From Desertivirga arenae (GTDB lineage Bacteria > Bacteroidota > Bacteroidia > Sphingobacteriales > Sphingobacteriaceae), in contig NZ_JAFEWE010000005.1 in the NCBI RefSeq assembly GCF_017355785.1, forward strand, positions 248,001 through 312,000: a stretch of DNA of 64,000 nt. Direction: 5' to 3'. The position numbers and the translations under genes are program-made. Numbering within the stretch: position 1 is the first letter of the stretch; every line of letters begins with the position of its first letter. This document shows, piece by piece, positions 36,262 through 46,078 of this stretch. Below the pieces are notes generated by a model. That model was not told the DNA's origin and did no database searches. It was given only the letters and a program-made list of their open reading frames with translations.

Positions 36262-37716
36262 TTACTTCCAAAGCGGATTTTGCTCTAGCTTAGGATTCAA
36301 ATCAATCTCGTGTTGGGGAATGGGAAACAAATAGTGTTTTTCAGATGCTGTTTTACCAACAACCTGCAATGCCGAAATCATTCTTTTGGTCCTGATCAAA
36401 TCGAACCAGCGCTGGAATTCAAACATCAGCTCCAAACGACGCTGTTTGTACACCTCTTCCCGGAAAGCTGCTTTATCCAGATTAGCAATATCGACAGTGT
36501 TATCAGGAGTATTAATTGCTTTTCCAAAAGCCCTTCTGATCACTTTGTTGAGTGCCTCATACGCTTCTGCGGAAGGAGTCGCATTTGCCTCGTTAAGCGC
36601 CTCTGCATAGATCAGCAATACCTCAGCATAGCGGATAATAGGAATATTCTGGTTCGATTCTGTAGGGGTAAGAATGCTGGTAGGATCCCAGTACTTTGAA
36701 AATTTGGGGGTAAAAGTATACGTCCTTCCATTTGTAGGACTTATCAAGGATGTGAAAAAGGTAGTTGCCCTGCGCCTGTCGTTAGCACTATATAATCCGT
36801 ATGCGATCGAAGTAGGTTCATCAGTACCGGCTGCAGTAATTCCGGGAATACCTACCGGAGTCGCCGATGCCGCCAGACGATTTCCTAGGCCAATTCCCCC
36901 CTTACATTGTGCGGAAAAAATATGCTCCTTTCCATTCTTTGTTGCCACATTAAACACATCTGAGAAATTCTCAAATAATGCGTAGCCATAAGGTCCATTA
37001 ATTACTTCAAGTGCCTTAGACGCAGCTTTTGCCCACTCTTGCCTGGTTAAATAAACTTTTGAAAGCAAGGCTTTTGCAGCTCCACCTGTTGCACGGCCGA
37101 TGTCGTTTCCCGCATAAGTTGCAGGAAGCGCTTCCGCATCCGATAAATCCTGAATGATCTGCTGATAAACATCTTCCACCGGCGACTTGGCCACCTGGAT
37201 TTCCTCCTGCTTCAAAGAGGCGGGCGTGTGAAGAACCAAGGGTACCTCGCCCCACAACCTTACCAGGTTAAAATACAGTAAGCCGCGCAAGAACTTAGCC
37301 TCATTAACCAAACGGGTACGGAGCGTTCCATCCATATCAATCGCCGGAATTTTGTCTATTGCGATGTTTGCGCGGTCGATGGCGATATAATGTTCTTTCC
37401 AAAGCTCGTCTATACGGTCATTGGTAGTAGAATAGGTGAGCGCAGACATTGCTCTCACATCAACGTTCGTTACACGTTGACCAGCTATTACATCATCCGA
37501 CTGAACTTCAACCGCTATATTGAACAAACGGTTGTACATCATTATAGGACCGGGATTTAAACCCGCAGTATAAACACTGTTTATGGCAGAGACTGCATCT
37601 GCTGAGGTCTTGTAAAATTGCTCGGTTGTTATGATCGAATCAGGACTTTCCTCCAGTTTTGCACAGGATGTTACAGAAACAGCAGCAACGGAAAGTATAT
37701 AAAGTATCTTCTTCAT
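36262..37716 (-). CDS. susD: SusD-like lipoprotein of the sulfatase locus
   Basis: A 484-residue lipoprotein (lipobox VTSC, Cys18). The RagB/SusD features are LVNEAKFLRGLLYFNLVRLWGEVPLV (in pieces, about 135-160), GAAKALLSKVYLTRQEW, IPIIRYAEVLLIYAEALNEA, the RRLELMFEFQRWFDLIR region and the C-terminal HYLFPIPQHEIDLNPKLEQNP. It caps its SusC partner and binds the sulfated glycan or oligosaccharide at the surface. It follows susC by 18 bases. It is unlike the beta-glucan SusD in length and sequence, as expected for a different substrate. Confidence 0.95.
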   Translation of the reverse strand: MKKILYILSVAAVSVTSCAKLEESPDSIITTEQFYKTSADAVSAINSVYTAGLNPGPIMMYNRLFNIAVEVQSDDVIAGQRVTNVDVRAMSALTYSTTNDRIDELWKEHYIAIDRANIAIDKIPAIDMDGTLRTRLVNEAKFLRGLLYFNLVRLWGEVPLVLHTPASLKQEEIQVAKSPVEDVYQQIIQDLSDAEALPATYAGNDIGRATGGAAKALLSKVYLTRQEWAKAASKALEVINGPYGYALFENFSDVFNVATKNGKEHIFSAQCKGGIGLGNRLAASATPVGIPGITAAGTDEPTSIAYGLYSANDRRRATTFFTSLISPTNGRTYTFTPKFSKYWDPTSILTPTESNQNIPIIRYAEVLLIYAEALNEANATPSAEAYEALNKVIRRAFGKAINTPDNTVDIANLDKAAFREEVYKQRRLELMFEFQRWFDLIRTKRMISALQVVGKTASEKHYLFPIPQHEIDLNPKLEQNPLWK

Positions 37717-37734
37717 GATTTAAGCGTTGAATGA

Positions 37735-40700
37735 TTAAAGTGTGATATTGATTCCTCCCAGGAAAAGTTTTGCGGTTGGATACACATACTGATCCACGCC
37801 CGCACCGATCGTACTTTGTCCGTTCTTACTTACCTCTGGATCAAAGCCGCTATATTTTGTCCAGGTTGCAAGGTTCTGCGCGGTGAAGTAAAGGCGCATT
37901 TTTGCATTGTTATTTTTGGATGCAAAACGAATTGGAAGAGTGTAACCTACCGTTAAGTTTTTCAAGCGTAGGTAAGAACCATCTTCAACGTAGCGGTCGG
38001 AGTTTACAACTGCAGGATCTTCATAAGCACGAGGTATTAAATTACCACCGTTTTCAGGAGTCCAGCGTTGTAGAGCTGTAGTTGATGCATTTTGCTGACC
38101 AGAAAGGATCTCCAGCTGCTGACGGTTTTGATTGAAAATCTTATTTCCGTAGGATCCCTGGAATAAAACTGTCAGATCAAGGCCTTTATAAGAAAAGTTA
38201 TTAGTAAAACCACCCAGAAGCTTTGGCTGCGCATTACCGATAAAGAAGCGGTCGGATGTTTCGGTAATTGTATTATCACCGTTCCTGTCTACATAGCGCT
38301 GATCTCCGGGTTTATTTCTTGTAAGATATACCGGCAGTTTACTAATATCATCTGTTGATTGAAAGATTCCATTCGTTTTCAGACCGTAGAAAGTTCCTAA
38401 AGGCTGTCCAACCTGTGCAATGCTTACACCATTAATAATATACTCAACACCTTCACCCAGACTTAAAATTTTGTTTTTATTGGTAGAAAGATTCAAAGAA
38501 GAGCTCCATGTGAAATCACCCTGAAGGTTATTTGTGTTTATCGAAAGCTCTAAACCTTTATTAGATACAGTACCGTAGTTTTGAAGGGAAGTAGACTGAC
38601 CTGTAGTATATATTAATGGCACATTCAGAAGAAGGTCTTCAGTGCGTTTGTAATACCCATCAAGTACCAGATTGATTCTGTTCTTAAATAAAGAAAGATC
38701 AATGCCAGCATCATATTGCGCTGTACTTTCCCAGCTTAAATCAGGGTTAATAATACGGTTCGGAGCATATCCGATAACGGTGGTTCCATTAAAGATATAG
38801 TTATTGTTTCCTAGGGTAGCTAGCGACTGATAAGGATCTATATCTTGGTTACCAGTTAATCCGGCACTCAAACGAAGCTTCAAATTGCTGATTGCGGAAG
38901 GCAGATCAAATGCAGTTTCCTTACTAACATTCCATGCAAATGCCGCTGAAGGGAAATATCCCCATTTATTGTTAGCACCAAACTTTGAAGAACCATCGGC
39001 GCGACCTGTAACTGTAAACAAATATTTCTCCTCGAAAGAGTAATTCAAACGGGCAAGGGCCGATTTCAGCACCCAGTCGCGTGATATTGATGTAGGCTTT
39101 GAATAAGTAGCTCCACTTCCCAAATCATTGAAAGTAGTCTGTTCAGCACTGAAACCATACGATCCGGCCGTAACTCCCTCAAGGTGCATTGATTGCTCAG
39201 TATATCCCACAAGAGCGTTTATGCTATGCTTATTTCCGAAGCTCTTTACATAGTTAAGTGTATTTTCATTTAACCAGTTGGTGATCGTTCTGGTACCCAC
39301 CGATGCTTCCCCGGTAGTAATTGTGTTCGCTCCCTGATAGATAGTGCTTGGTATATATCTGTTCTCTTTATTATTAAGGATATCACCACCTACCGAAACC
39401 TTGGCCGTTAAGCCATCCACAATCTTATATTCTCCAAAAATATTTCCTAAAACCCTGTTGTTATTGCTTTGATTAGTTTCACCAGCTAAAGTAGCAATCG
39501 GGTTGCCAAGAGGTGTTTCAAACTCGCTTTGATAGGTATAAGCTCCACTTGCATCTCTAACAGAAACCGTTGGTGGCATTAACAATAGAGCTCTGACGAT
39601 GTTGTCTTTAGCGATATTGGAATTCGTCTTACTGGCAGAAAAACTCGCGCTTACTTTGAACTTGGTAGAAACATTTCTATCAAAATTGACACGTGCAGAA
39701 TATCTCTTAAAGTTGGTGTTAAACAAAATTCCATCCTGCTTATAGTAATTTCCAGTAACAGCATAATGAGTTTTATCGTCACCACCACTGATACTTAAAT
39801 TATGATTCTGGGAAGGAGCATTGGTGAAAGCCTCTGCCTGCCAATCGGTACCCTCACCCAAAGCATTTAACTGTTCTGTGGTATAATAAGCGGTTTTTCC
39901 AGCATTGATGCGAGCTTCATTTTTCAGTTCTGCCCATTGGCGGGAATTAGTTATTACATCAACTTTCTTTGTTACATCCTGCTTTCCGTAGCTCACGTCA
40001 TAGTTCACAATATTTCGTCCGGCTTTACCGCGTTTTGTAGTAATTAAAACCACACCATTGGCACCTCTTGAGCCATAAATAGCAGTTGCAGATGCGTCTT
40101 TTAATACGTCTATCGTTTCAATGTCTCCAGGGCTCAAAGTAGCAAGGGCATTCACATTCGGACCCGCAGCAGTTCCTGAACTGGCATAACCATTATTGCT
40201 TTCGATAGGGAAGCCGTCTATAACGTAAAGGGGTTCGTTTCCTGCAGTTACAGAACTTCCACCCCGAATACGGATACTTACCGGAGCCCCTGGCTGGCCT
40301 GAAACCTGTGTTACCTGAGCTCCTGCGATACTACCCTGAAGTAAACGCTCTAAAGAACTAACTGGCTGAGAAAGTACTTTCTGAGATACAGAAGCCACAG
40401 AGCCGGTTAGATCAATACGTTTTTGAGTTCCGTAACCTACTACTACTATTTCATTCAATTGATTTACGCTTTCTTTCAACGCAACAGTAACGGTTGGCCC
40501 GTTAACCACAACTTCTGTTTTTTCATAACCAATAAAGCTTACTTCAAGCGTGTAGGGAAACTTTTGTCCGGTTACGAACTTAAATGCTCCGTTAGCATCC
40601 GTATTTACTTCGTGAGTAGTGCCTTTTATATGAACGATAGCGCCGGGAAGGGTTTCTTTCGTTTTGGCGTCAATTACTTTCCCGGTTAAATTAGAATTAA

Positions 40701-40818
40701 TTAATGGGGTCGTCTGAGTTTGAGCTTGTGCTGTTTCTACATTTCCTGCATAGGCGAACAATCCTAAACATAGCAGGCTAGTCCTGGTGATACGCCAGGA
40801 TCTGGTAATTAAATTCAT
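37735..40818 (-). CDS. susC: SusC-like TonB-dependent transporter of the sulfatase locus
   Basis: A 1027-residue outer-membrane protein. Signal peptide 1-32 (TAQAQ), carboxypeptidase-D-like Ig domain (about 43-125, LTGKVIDAKTKETLPGAIV), signature LNEIVVVGYGTQKR, plug domain (about 135-250, IRIRGGSSVTAGNEPLYVIDG and VLKDASATAIYGSRGANG in pieces) and a barrel to the C-terminal strand LFLGGINITL. It is the first gene of an apparent operon reaching down to 21363 with eight intact sulfatases. The 380 bp upstream carry a palindrome and a motif-bearing promoter. No anti-sigma/sigma pair or hybrid sensor is nearby. Confidence 0.95.
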   Translation of the reverse strand: MNLITRSWRITRTSLLCLGLFAYAGNVETAQAQTQTTPLINSNLTGKVIDAKTKETLPGAIVHIKGTTHEVNTDANGAFKFVTGQKFPYTLEVSFIGYEKTEVVVNGPTVTVALKESVNQLNEIVVVGYGTQKRIDLTGSVASVSQKVLSQPVSSLERLLQGSIAGAQVTQVSGQPGAPVSIRIRGGSSVTAGNEPLYVIDGFPIESNNGYASSGTAAGPNVNALATLSPGDIETIDVLKDASATAIYGSRGANGVVLITTKRGKAGRNIVNYDVSYGKQDVTKKVDVITNSRQWAELKNEARINAGKTAYYTTEQLNALGEGTDWQAEAFTNAPSQNHNLSISGGDDKTHYAVTGNYYKQDGILFNTNFKRYSARVNFDRNVSTKFKVSASFSASKTNSNIAKDNIVRALLLMPPTVSVRDASGAYTYQSEFETPLGNPIATLAGETNQSNNNRVLGNIFGEYKIVDGLTAKVSVGGDILNNKENRYIPSTIYQGANTITTGEASVGTRTITNWLNENTLNYVKSFGNKHSINALVGYTEQSMHLEGVTAGSYGFSAEQTTFNDLGSGATYSKPTSISRDWVLKSALARLNYSFEEKYLFTVTGRADGSSKFGANNKWGYFPSAAFAWNVSKETAFDLPSAISNLKLRLSAGLTGNQDIDPYQSLATLGNNNYIFNGTTVIGYAPNRIINPDLSWESTAQYDAGIDLSLFKNRINLVLDGYYKRTEDLLLNVPLIYTTGQSTSLQNYGTVSNKGLELSINTNNLQGDFTWSSSLNLSTNKNKILSLGEGVEYIINGVSIAQVGQPLGTFYGLKTNGIFQSTDDISKLPVYLTRNKPGDQRYVDRNGDNTITETSDRFFIGNAQPKLLGGFTNNFSYKGLDLTVLFQGSYGNKIFNQNRQQLEILSGQQNASTTALQRWTPENGGNLIPRAYEDPAVVNSDRYVEDGSYLRLKNLTVGYTLPIRFASKNNNAKMRLYFTAQNLATWTKYSGFDPEVSKNGQSTIGAGVDQYVYPTAKLFLGGINITL

Positions 40819-40900
40819 AAAATTATTTGGCGTTAAGTTGACCGAAAATATGCCCGGCCAGAGTGAAAATCCTGATTTGACCTTTAAGATCTAAATTGAC

Positions 40901-40919
40901 ACATGTTTACTAAACATGT
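40901..40919. promoter_or_regulatory. perfect 19-bp palindrome upstream of susC
   Basis: ACATGTTTA-C-TAAACATGT is a 9+1+9 perfect dyad about 85 bases before the susC start codon. It lies within the long leader that the upstream promoter at 41109..41148 would produce. It could be an operator for a dimeric regulator or an RNA hairpin. There is no T-run after it, so it is not a normal terminator. Confidence 0.45.
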
Positions 40920-41108
40920 TGAGCAATAGGATCAACAGACCATCCTAGAATTTGAAGAACAAGGTGTAAAAACGGGGTTTGAGTACAAATTTTCCATCTT
41001 ACTTATAAATTATATTTCTCTAATTGTTTATTTACACACCCTGATACAACATAGATTCCCTGCTATAACCCACCCCGGTGATGATACTTACCTTTTTGTC
41101 AGCGCCTG

Positions 41109-41148
41109 CAAATATAAATCTTTTTCGCAAACTCTATAAAATTAATAG
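41109..41148 (-). promoter_or_regulatory. motif-bearing promoter of the sulfatase susC operon
   Basis: On the minus strand the element CTATTAATTTTATAGA (41148..41133) is followed after 16 bases by TATATTTG (41116..41109), a perfect -7 box. The element takes the place of the TTG -33 box, as expected of an activator site. The leader to susC would be about 285 bases. Identical spacing and the same -7 box occur upstream of the dehydrogenase gene at 56131..56170. The rest of the 40819..41199 gap holds only this promoter and the 19-bp palindrome. Confidence 0.55.
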
Positions 41149-41199
41149 ATTTAATATTCATACTAGGACACTGTTCTGATCAAGACCTAAAAAGAGAGC

Positions 41200-42792
41200 C
41201 TATTTGATAGCCTTATCCAGATCTGACTCATTTGCAGAACCAGTTTTAACAATCTCGCCTCTCAAATACTTCTCATAATATCCAACAACATCAGGTTGAG
41301 CATACTTGTATTGATCGAACAGGTAGCCTTTTCCGAACATCCTTGGGTCGTTCTGCTTTCTCAGCTCAGCTTCCAACTGCTGTTTCAACTTCTGTTTCAA
41401 GGAAGTTTGTGCTGAACTAGCTGCGAGGTTATTTAAACAGAAAGGATCTTTTTTAATGTCATATAACTCCTCGCCTCCTTTTTTTGCAAAGGAAAGTTTC
41501 CAATACTCGTCATTCTCATTCTTACGATGAGCTTGCAGAATGCTTGTCTTTGTTGGACTCCCATCAGTATCCCTGTAACCTGTTTCAGGATTACCGCAAG
41601 GCCAGCGTGAAGGTTCGTAGTTAACAGCCAGAAAATAACCATCTTTTATAATTGCCCGAACAGGGTAACCTTCATCATTTGGTCTCCCGATGTCTGTACG
41701 TTCTCTTCCCAGAAGTACATGATCGCGGTTCTTATCGGGGATGGACGATTTTAAAAGGTTGAGAATAGATTTTCCTTCAATCGCTTGCATTCCCGATGAG
41801 CTTTGATCAACCCCTGCCAACTCCAGAAATGTAGGAGCAAAATCAATAAAGCTCACAAAATCTTTCACCTTCCTTCCAGGAGATTTGATGCCATTTTTCC
41901 AGTAAATAGCTAAAGGAAGATGATTAGCCTTCTCATATACATGTCCCTTAACACGCGGGAAAGGCATCCCATTATCTGAAGTAACCACAATAATCGTATT
42001 GTCAAGCTCACCAGACTTCTCCAAAAGGTCCAGGATCTTACCCAGATACTGGTCAAAATATTCTACCTCGTAAGCATAGTCAAGCAAATCATTCCTAACC
42101 TGTGCGTTATCAGGCCAGGTAGGCGGTACCTTCACCTGACTTATATCTTTTTTTCCTTTGCTTATTCCGGAGCCATATTCGTAAGCACGATGCGGTTCGT
42201 GGCCGCCATACCAAAAGCAGAAAGGCTTGTCAGAAGGCTTTTCCTGCAGGAATTTCTCAAAATTAGCAGCATAATTAATAGGAGAAATTTTATCTGTTGG
42301 CGTCTGGACCTTAATTTCACTGTATGCCTTACCTGTCAATTGCCTTTGCTTCCCATTCCCGTCTACCGCAACACCGGGTCCCCAACCTTTTCCTGTAAAA
42401 GCAGTTGTATATCCGTTTTGCCCTAATACTTCTACAAAGCTGGCAAATTTGGCCGGGAAGTAAGAATTATGATTAGCAGCCTCTTCAAGTTGCCATGGAT
42501 TCCAGCCTGTTAAAATACTCGCTCTTGAAGGCGAACATTTAGCATTAGGAGTATAAGCATTTTCAAACAGGATACCTTCCCGCGCTATTCTGTCAAAGGC
42601 TGGTGTGTTCACATAGGAGTAACCAAAACCATATGCGCTAAAAAATTCAAGAGAGGCATCATCTGCAATACAAAACAGAATATTGGGATGCTTTGTCTCT
42701 TTGTTCTGGGCTGAAATAATCCCGGGAAGACAAAAAAACAGGGTAGTAACTGAAACGCTTACTGCTTTAAAGATTCTATCTGCTACGGCCAT
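41200..42792 (-). CDS. type I sulfatase, sulfamidase-like (S9)
   Basis: A 530-residue exported enzyme, signal peptide 1-29 (ISAQ). FCIADDAS metal Asps, formylglycine motif Cys86-S-P-S-R90, FTGKGWGPG, GGHEPHRAY and VTSDNGMPFPR, then EELYDIKKDPFCLNNLA. The C-terminal about 70 residues after that motif extend beyond the usual end. It is the last of a three-sulfatase operon (S11-S10-S9) and overlaps S10 by 17 bases, suggesting coupled translation. It ends about 50 bases before the upstream promoter of the susC operon. Confidence 0.88.
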   Translation of the reverse strand: MAVADRIFKAVSVSVTTLFFCLPGIISAQNKETKHPNILFCIADDASLEFFSAYGFGYSYVNTPAFDRIAREGILFENAYTPNAKCSPSRASILTGWNPWQLEEAANHNSYFPAKFASFVEVLGQNGYTTAFTGKGWGPGVAVDGNGKQRQLTGKAYSEIKVQTPTDKISPINYAANFEKFLQEKPSDKPFCFWYGGHEPHRAYEYGSGISKGKKDISQVKVPPTWPDNAQVRNDLLDYAYEVEYFDQYLGKILDLLEKSGELDNTIIVVTSDNGMPFPRVKGHVYEKANHLPLAIYWKNGIKSPGRKVKDFVSFIDFAPTFLELAGVDQSSSGMQAIEGKSILNLLKSSIPDKNRDHVLLGRERTDIGRPNDEGYPVRAIIKDGYFLAVNYEPSRWPCGNPETGYRDTDGSPTKTSILQAHRKNENDEYWKLSFAKKGGEELYDIKKDPFCLNNLAASSAQTSLKQKLKQQLEAELRKQNDPRMFGKGYLFDQYKYAQPDVVGYYEKYLRGEIVKTGSANESDLDKAIK

Positions 42793-44308
42793 TTTCTTTT
42801 AGTGTTTTTAATGCTGCTGCAAGTTCAGCTACTATTTCAGGATGTTTCATGGCAACGTTATTTGTTTCGCCAATATCTGTTTTGAGATTGTAAAGCTGAG
42901 CTTCGGGATTGTTTCCGAGCTCTATTCTGGCACCGGGGTTCACTTTTGCGCCATCTTTAGGTTCTATATACTTCCATTCGCCTTTAATAAGGGCAAGTGT
43001 TCCGGCATGCTCTACTAAACTTTCTCTTCCCTTAACAGACTTTCCAAGTAAAACCTGCAATTCATCAAAACTATCAGGAGCGTCAGCGGGACTTAATTTT
43101 TGCTTAGTCAAAGAAGCGAAGGAAGCAAAAAGGTCAACCTGACTAAGAAGTGCATCCGAGGATGTACCAGGCTTGATAACGCCGGGCCACTTAATGAAAA
43201 AAGGAACCCGTGTTCCGGCATCAAAAATGCTGTATTTACCTCCCCGTAATGGTCCGGCAGGTTTGTGTCCGTTCAATTTCTCCACAGCTTCATCCTGGTA
43301 CCCATCATCCAGCACAGGACCATTATCGCTACTGAAAATTACAATAGTATTCTTACTTAAACCCAGACTGTCAAGCGTTTTCAGCACTTCTCCTGCACAC
43401 CAATCTAATTGTAACAAGGCATCTCCCCGTACACCGAGGCCACTTTTCCCGGCAAATCTTGAATGAGGAATACGCGGCACATGGATATCGTGAGTAGCAA
43501 AATAAAGGAAAAATGGGTTCTGCTTGTTATCCTGGATAAAATGCTTTGCCTTCGCAGTTAACACATCCGCAATATCCTCATCCACCCAACGCGCAGATTT
43601 TCCTCCGCTCATATACCCGATCCGGCTAACGCCATTCACAATAGTTTGATTATGGCCTCTTGAGGGTTTTACCTTAAGAAGCTCCGGATTATTTACTCCC
43701 GTAGGCTCGTTTCCAACCGGGGCCTCATAACTCACCAGAACAGGATCATTCTTATCCAGATTCACGATATGGTGGTTTTCTACATACACACAAGGTACGC
43801 GGTCGCCAGTAGCAGGAAGGATATAAGAATAATTAAAACCCAGTTCCAGTGGTCCAGGCTTTATCTCTCCATTCCAGTCAGGTCCCGATGCAGGCCCTAA
43901 TCCCAAATGCCATTTACCTACAACGCCACTAGTATATCCTGCTCTTTTCAGGAGGCCCGCAATAGTAAGTCTTGCTGTATCTATTATTAATGACGCATTT
44001 CCCGGAGCCACCTTCGTCCCTTCCTTTCTCCATGCATACTGCCCGGTGATCAAAGAATATCGGGAAGGGGTACAGGATGCTGATGAGGTGTGAGCGTTGG
44101 AAAAGCGTAAGCCCTGCTTCGCAATCTTGTCTAAATTTGGGGTCTTTATTTTGCTTGCCCCATTAGCACTGATATCACCGTAACCCACATCATCTGCGTA
44201 GATAAGGACGATATTTGGTTTTGTCGCGGTACTTTTTTGAGCAAGCGCTTCCGATATTGAAGACGCCAAAAGTGCAAAAAACAAGTATTTATAAGAAGTT
44301 TTGATCAT
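42776..44308 (-). CDS. arylsulfatase A/GalNAc-6-sulfatase-like sulfatase (S10)
   Basis: Starting at the ATG 44308 gives 510 residues with a standard signal peptide (MIKTSYKYLFFALLASS...EALAQ). An ATG seven codons earlier (44329) is possible but puts LPNILS before it. YADDVGYGD metal site, formylglycine motif CTPSR (Cys79 from this start), GKWHLGLG, HDIHVPRIPH, FSSDNGPV and RGGKYSIFDAGTRVPF (in pieces) are all canonical. AQLYNLKTDIGETNNVA ends the C-terminal subdomain. It lies 62 bases after S11 with this start and overlaps S9. Confidence 0.88.
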   Translation of the reverse strand: MIKTSYKYLFFALLASSISEALAQKSTATKPNIVLIYADDVGYGDISANGASKIKTPNLDKIAKQGLRFSNAHTSSASCTPSRYSLITGQYAWRKEGTKVAPGNASLIIDTARLTIAGLLKRAGYTSGVVGKWHLGLGPASGPDWNGEIKPGPLELGFNYSYILPATGDRVPCVYVENHHIVNLDKNDPVLVSYEAPVGNEPTGVNNPELLKVKPSRGHNQTIVNGVSRIGYMSGGKSARWVDEDIADVLTAKAKHFIQDNKQNPFFLYFATHDIHVPRIPHSRFAGKSGLGVRGDALLQLDWCAGEVLKTLDSLGLSKNTIVIFSSDNGPVLDDGYQDEAVEKLNGHKPAGPLRGGKYSIFDAGTRVPFFIKWPGVIKPGTSSDALLSQVDLFASFASLTKQKLSPADAPDSFDELQVLLGKSVKGRESLVEHAGTLALIKGEWKYIEPKDGAKVNPGARIELGNNPEAQLYNLKTDIGETNNVAMKHPEIVAELAAALKTLKENGRSR

Positions 44309-44370
44309 TGATAAAATATTAGGAAGCATAAAAAAATACAGGGAGGGATCCCTGTATTTGAAGCTAATTT

Positions 44371-45849
44371 TTACTCTCCGGCTTGGCGACGCTGCCTGCC
44401 TTCCACCTGTACTACTTTAGGCTCTAAGGGATATCCCTTTTTCAGCAAAGCTGCCAGTGCTGCTACCTGAGCTTTAAATTTTTCGTCTTTTGCCAGGTTG
44501 GTAAATTCTTCCGGATCCTTCACATGGTCATAAAGTTCAACACCCGCTTTTCCATGATCCCACTCTGTATATCTGAAACGCTCAGTTCGTACGCTTCTTC
44601 CAAAGATTTGTCCTCGTTTTACTTGTGTATAAGCTGCCTTATCCCATTTTGCATCTCCTTTTTTCAGCAGAGGTGTAAGACTCTTACCTTCTAAATCAGA
44701 AGGAGCTTTCAATCCGCTAAGTTCAGCTAAAGTTGGATATATGTCTACCAGCTCTACAGTACGGGGACTGGATTTCCCCGGAGCATAACCAGGAGCTGAA
44801 ATAATTAAGGGAACCCTGGCTGAATTTTCGAATAAGCTCTGTTTCATCCATTGTCCATGCTGACCAACATTGTAACCATGGTCGCTCCATAGAACAATGA
44901 TGGTATTGTCTGATAATTTTAAACGATCTAAAGCATCCAGCACCTTTCCAACCTGGGCATCCATAAATGAAATAGAAGCATAATAAGCTCTTAAGGCTTC
45001 ACGCTGTTTTGCTTCATCTAATCCCCAGTTTGCAGGCCTGGTAAATAAAGCTGGCTCTGGAATATCATCCCAGTCGTTAGGCGTTTTCTTTGCCAAGGGT
45101 ACTGTTTCTACCGGATACTGATCAAAATATTTCCTTGGAGCCACATATGGAGTGTGAGGCCTGAAAAAGCCAACTGCTAAAAAGAATGGTTCATTCTTTT
45201 TTTCTTCGAGAATTCTGATTGCTTCCTTAGCAATTAAACCATCCGTTTGTTCCTCATCGGTACCGTCGGCAATATGATAACAAAGGGCACTTCCCAGAGG
45301 TCGGTCCGGAGTAAGATTAATAATCTTTGACTCCTCAACTTTATCTCTACCTTTCGGATTGAATCTTTGTACCCAGGAAATAGAATCATCTAGTCCATTG
45401 GTTCCTATCTGCCCTGGAACCCCATAATGATATATTTTGCCTACCCTTGCGGTGTAGTAATTATTGTTTTTAAATAATTGAGGAAGAGTTACAACATCCG
45501 GAAGAATTTTACGAAAGTGCGTTTGCAGTTCGTATATACCTGTAACATCCGGACGGTGCCCCGTAAGTAACGAAGAACGGCTTGGACTGCAAAGAGGAAA
45601 TTGAGTATATGCTTTATCAAACCTTACACCCCGTGCAGCAAGACGATCGATGTTTGGAGATTTAACATAGGTATTCCCAAAAGCACCAAGATCATTATTC
45701 AGATCGTCTATGGCAATAAACAGTACGTTAGGTTTCTTTTTCTGATTCTGGCCACTCGCATTGCTGTTCAAAGCAAAAAGACCAAGAGCGATGCATACCG
45801 CTGGCTTTAACGAACTCGCAAGGCTGCTAATCAATGTATTAGTTCTCAT
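44371..45849 (-). CDS. iduronate-2-sulfatase-like sulfatase (S11)
   Basis: A 492-residue exported enzyme, signal region 1-34 (ASGQ). AIDDLNND, formylglycine motif Cys87-S-P-S-R91, GKIYHYG, GFFRPHTPYVAPRKYF and LWSDHGYNVGQHGQW follow the iduronate-2-sulfatase pattern with Asp-His in the late metal site, as in S6. VELYDHVKDPEEFTNLA is the end motif. It is the first gene of the S11-S10-S9 operon. Its leader of about 200 bases starts from a motif-bearing promoter at 46048..46076 and contains a 40-codon open frame (45907..46029). Confidence 0.88.
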   Translation of the reverse strand: MRTNTLISSLASSLKPAVCIALGLFALNSNASGQNQKKKPNVLFIAIDDLNNDLGAFGNTYVKSPNIDRLAARGVRFDKAYTQFPLCSPSRSSLLTGHRPDVTGIYELQTHFRKILPDVVTLPQLFKNNNYYTARVGKIYHYGVPGQIGTNGLDDSISWVQRFNPKGRDKVEESKIINLTPDRPLGSALCYHIADGTDEEQTDGLIAKEAIRILEEKKNEPFFLAVGFFRPHTPYVAPRKYFDQYPVETVPLAKKTPNDWDDIPEPALFTRPANWGLDEAKQREALRAYYASISFMDAQVGKVLDALDRLKLSDNTIIVLWSDHGYNVGQHGQWMKQSLFENSARVPLIISAPGYAPGKSSPRTVELVDIYPTLAELSGLKAPSDLEGKSLTPLLKKGDAKWDKAAYTQVKRGQIFGRSVRTERFRYTEWDHGKAGVELYDHVKDPEEFTNLAKDEKFKAQVAALAALLKKGYPLEPKVVQVEGRQRRQAGE

Positions 45850-46047
45850 CGGGTTAAAATATATTGTGTTAATTCTTTTACAATCTTTAAATCACTCGAT
45901 GAAATCTTACACTAACAAGCAGGGGACTTCTCTTTCCGTATTCTGGTACCCGAAAGAAAATGGAGGAATAGCTAAAGCTGAAATAACAGGATACTTTTTA
46001 GTATCAATTTCTAATACTACTAACTTCATTATGAGTGATTGGCAGGG

Positions 46048-46076
46048 CTAAGATACAAAATCTATAAAAAAAGTAG
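46048..46076 (-). promoter_or_regulatory. motif-bearing promoter of the S11-S10-S9 operon
   Basis: Minus strand: CTACTTTTTTTATAGA (46076..46061), 5 bases, then TATCTTAG (46055..46048), a near match to TAnnTTTG. The following TGCCAATCA and TCATAA blocks are shared with the promoter at 49403..49430, so the two are duplicates or under the same constraint. They differ from the 41 kb and 56 kb promoters in the distance between element and -7 box. Confidence 0.5.
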
Positions 46077-46078
46077 AT

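Noticed and set aside
45761-46051. A 96-codon plus-strand open frame opposite the S11 start and leader
   Set aside because: It overlaps the S11 signal peptide and the promoter element, and the minus-strand leader is explained by its match to the S12 promoter region. No family resemblance was recognised.
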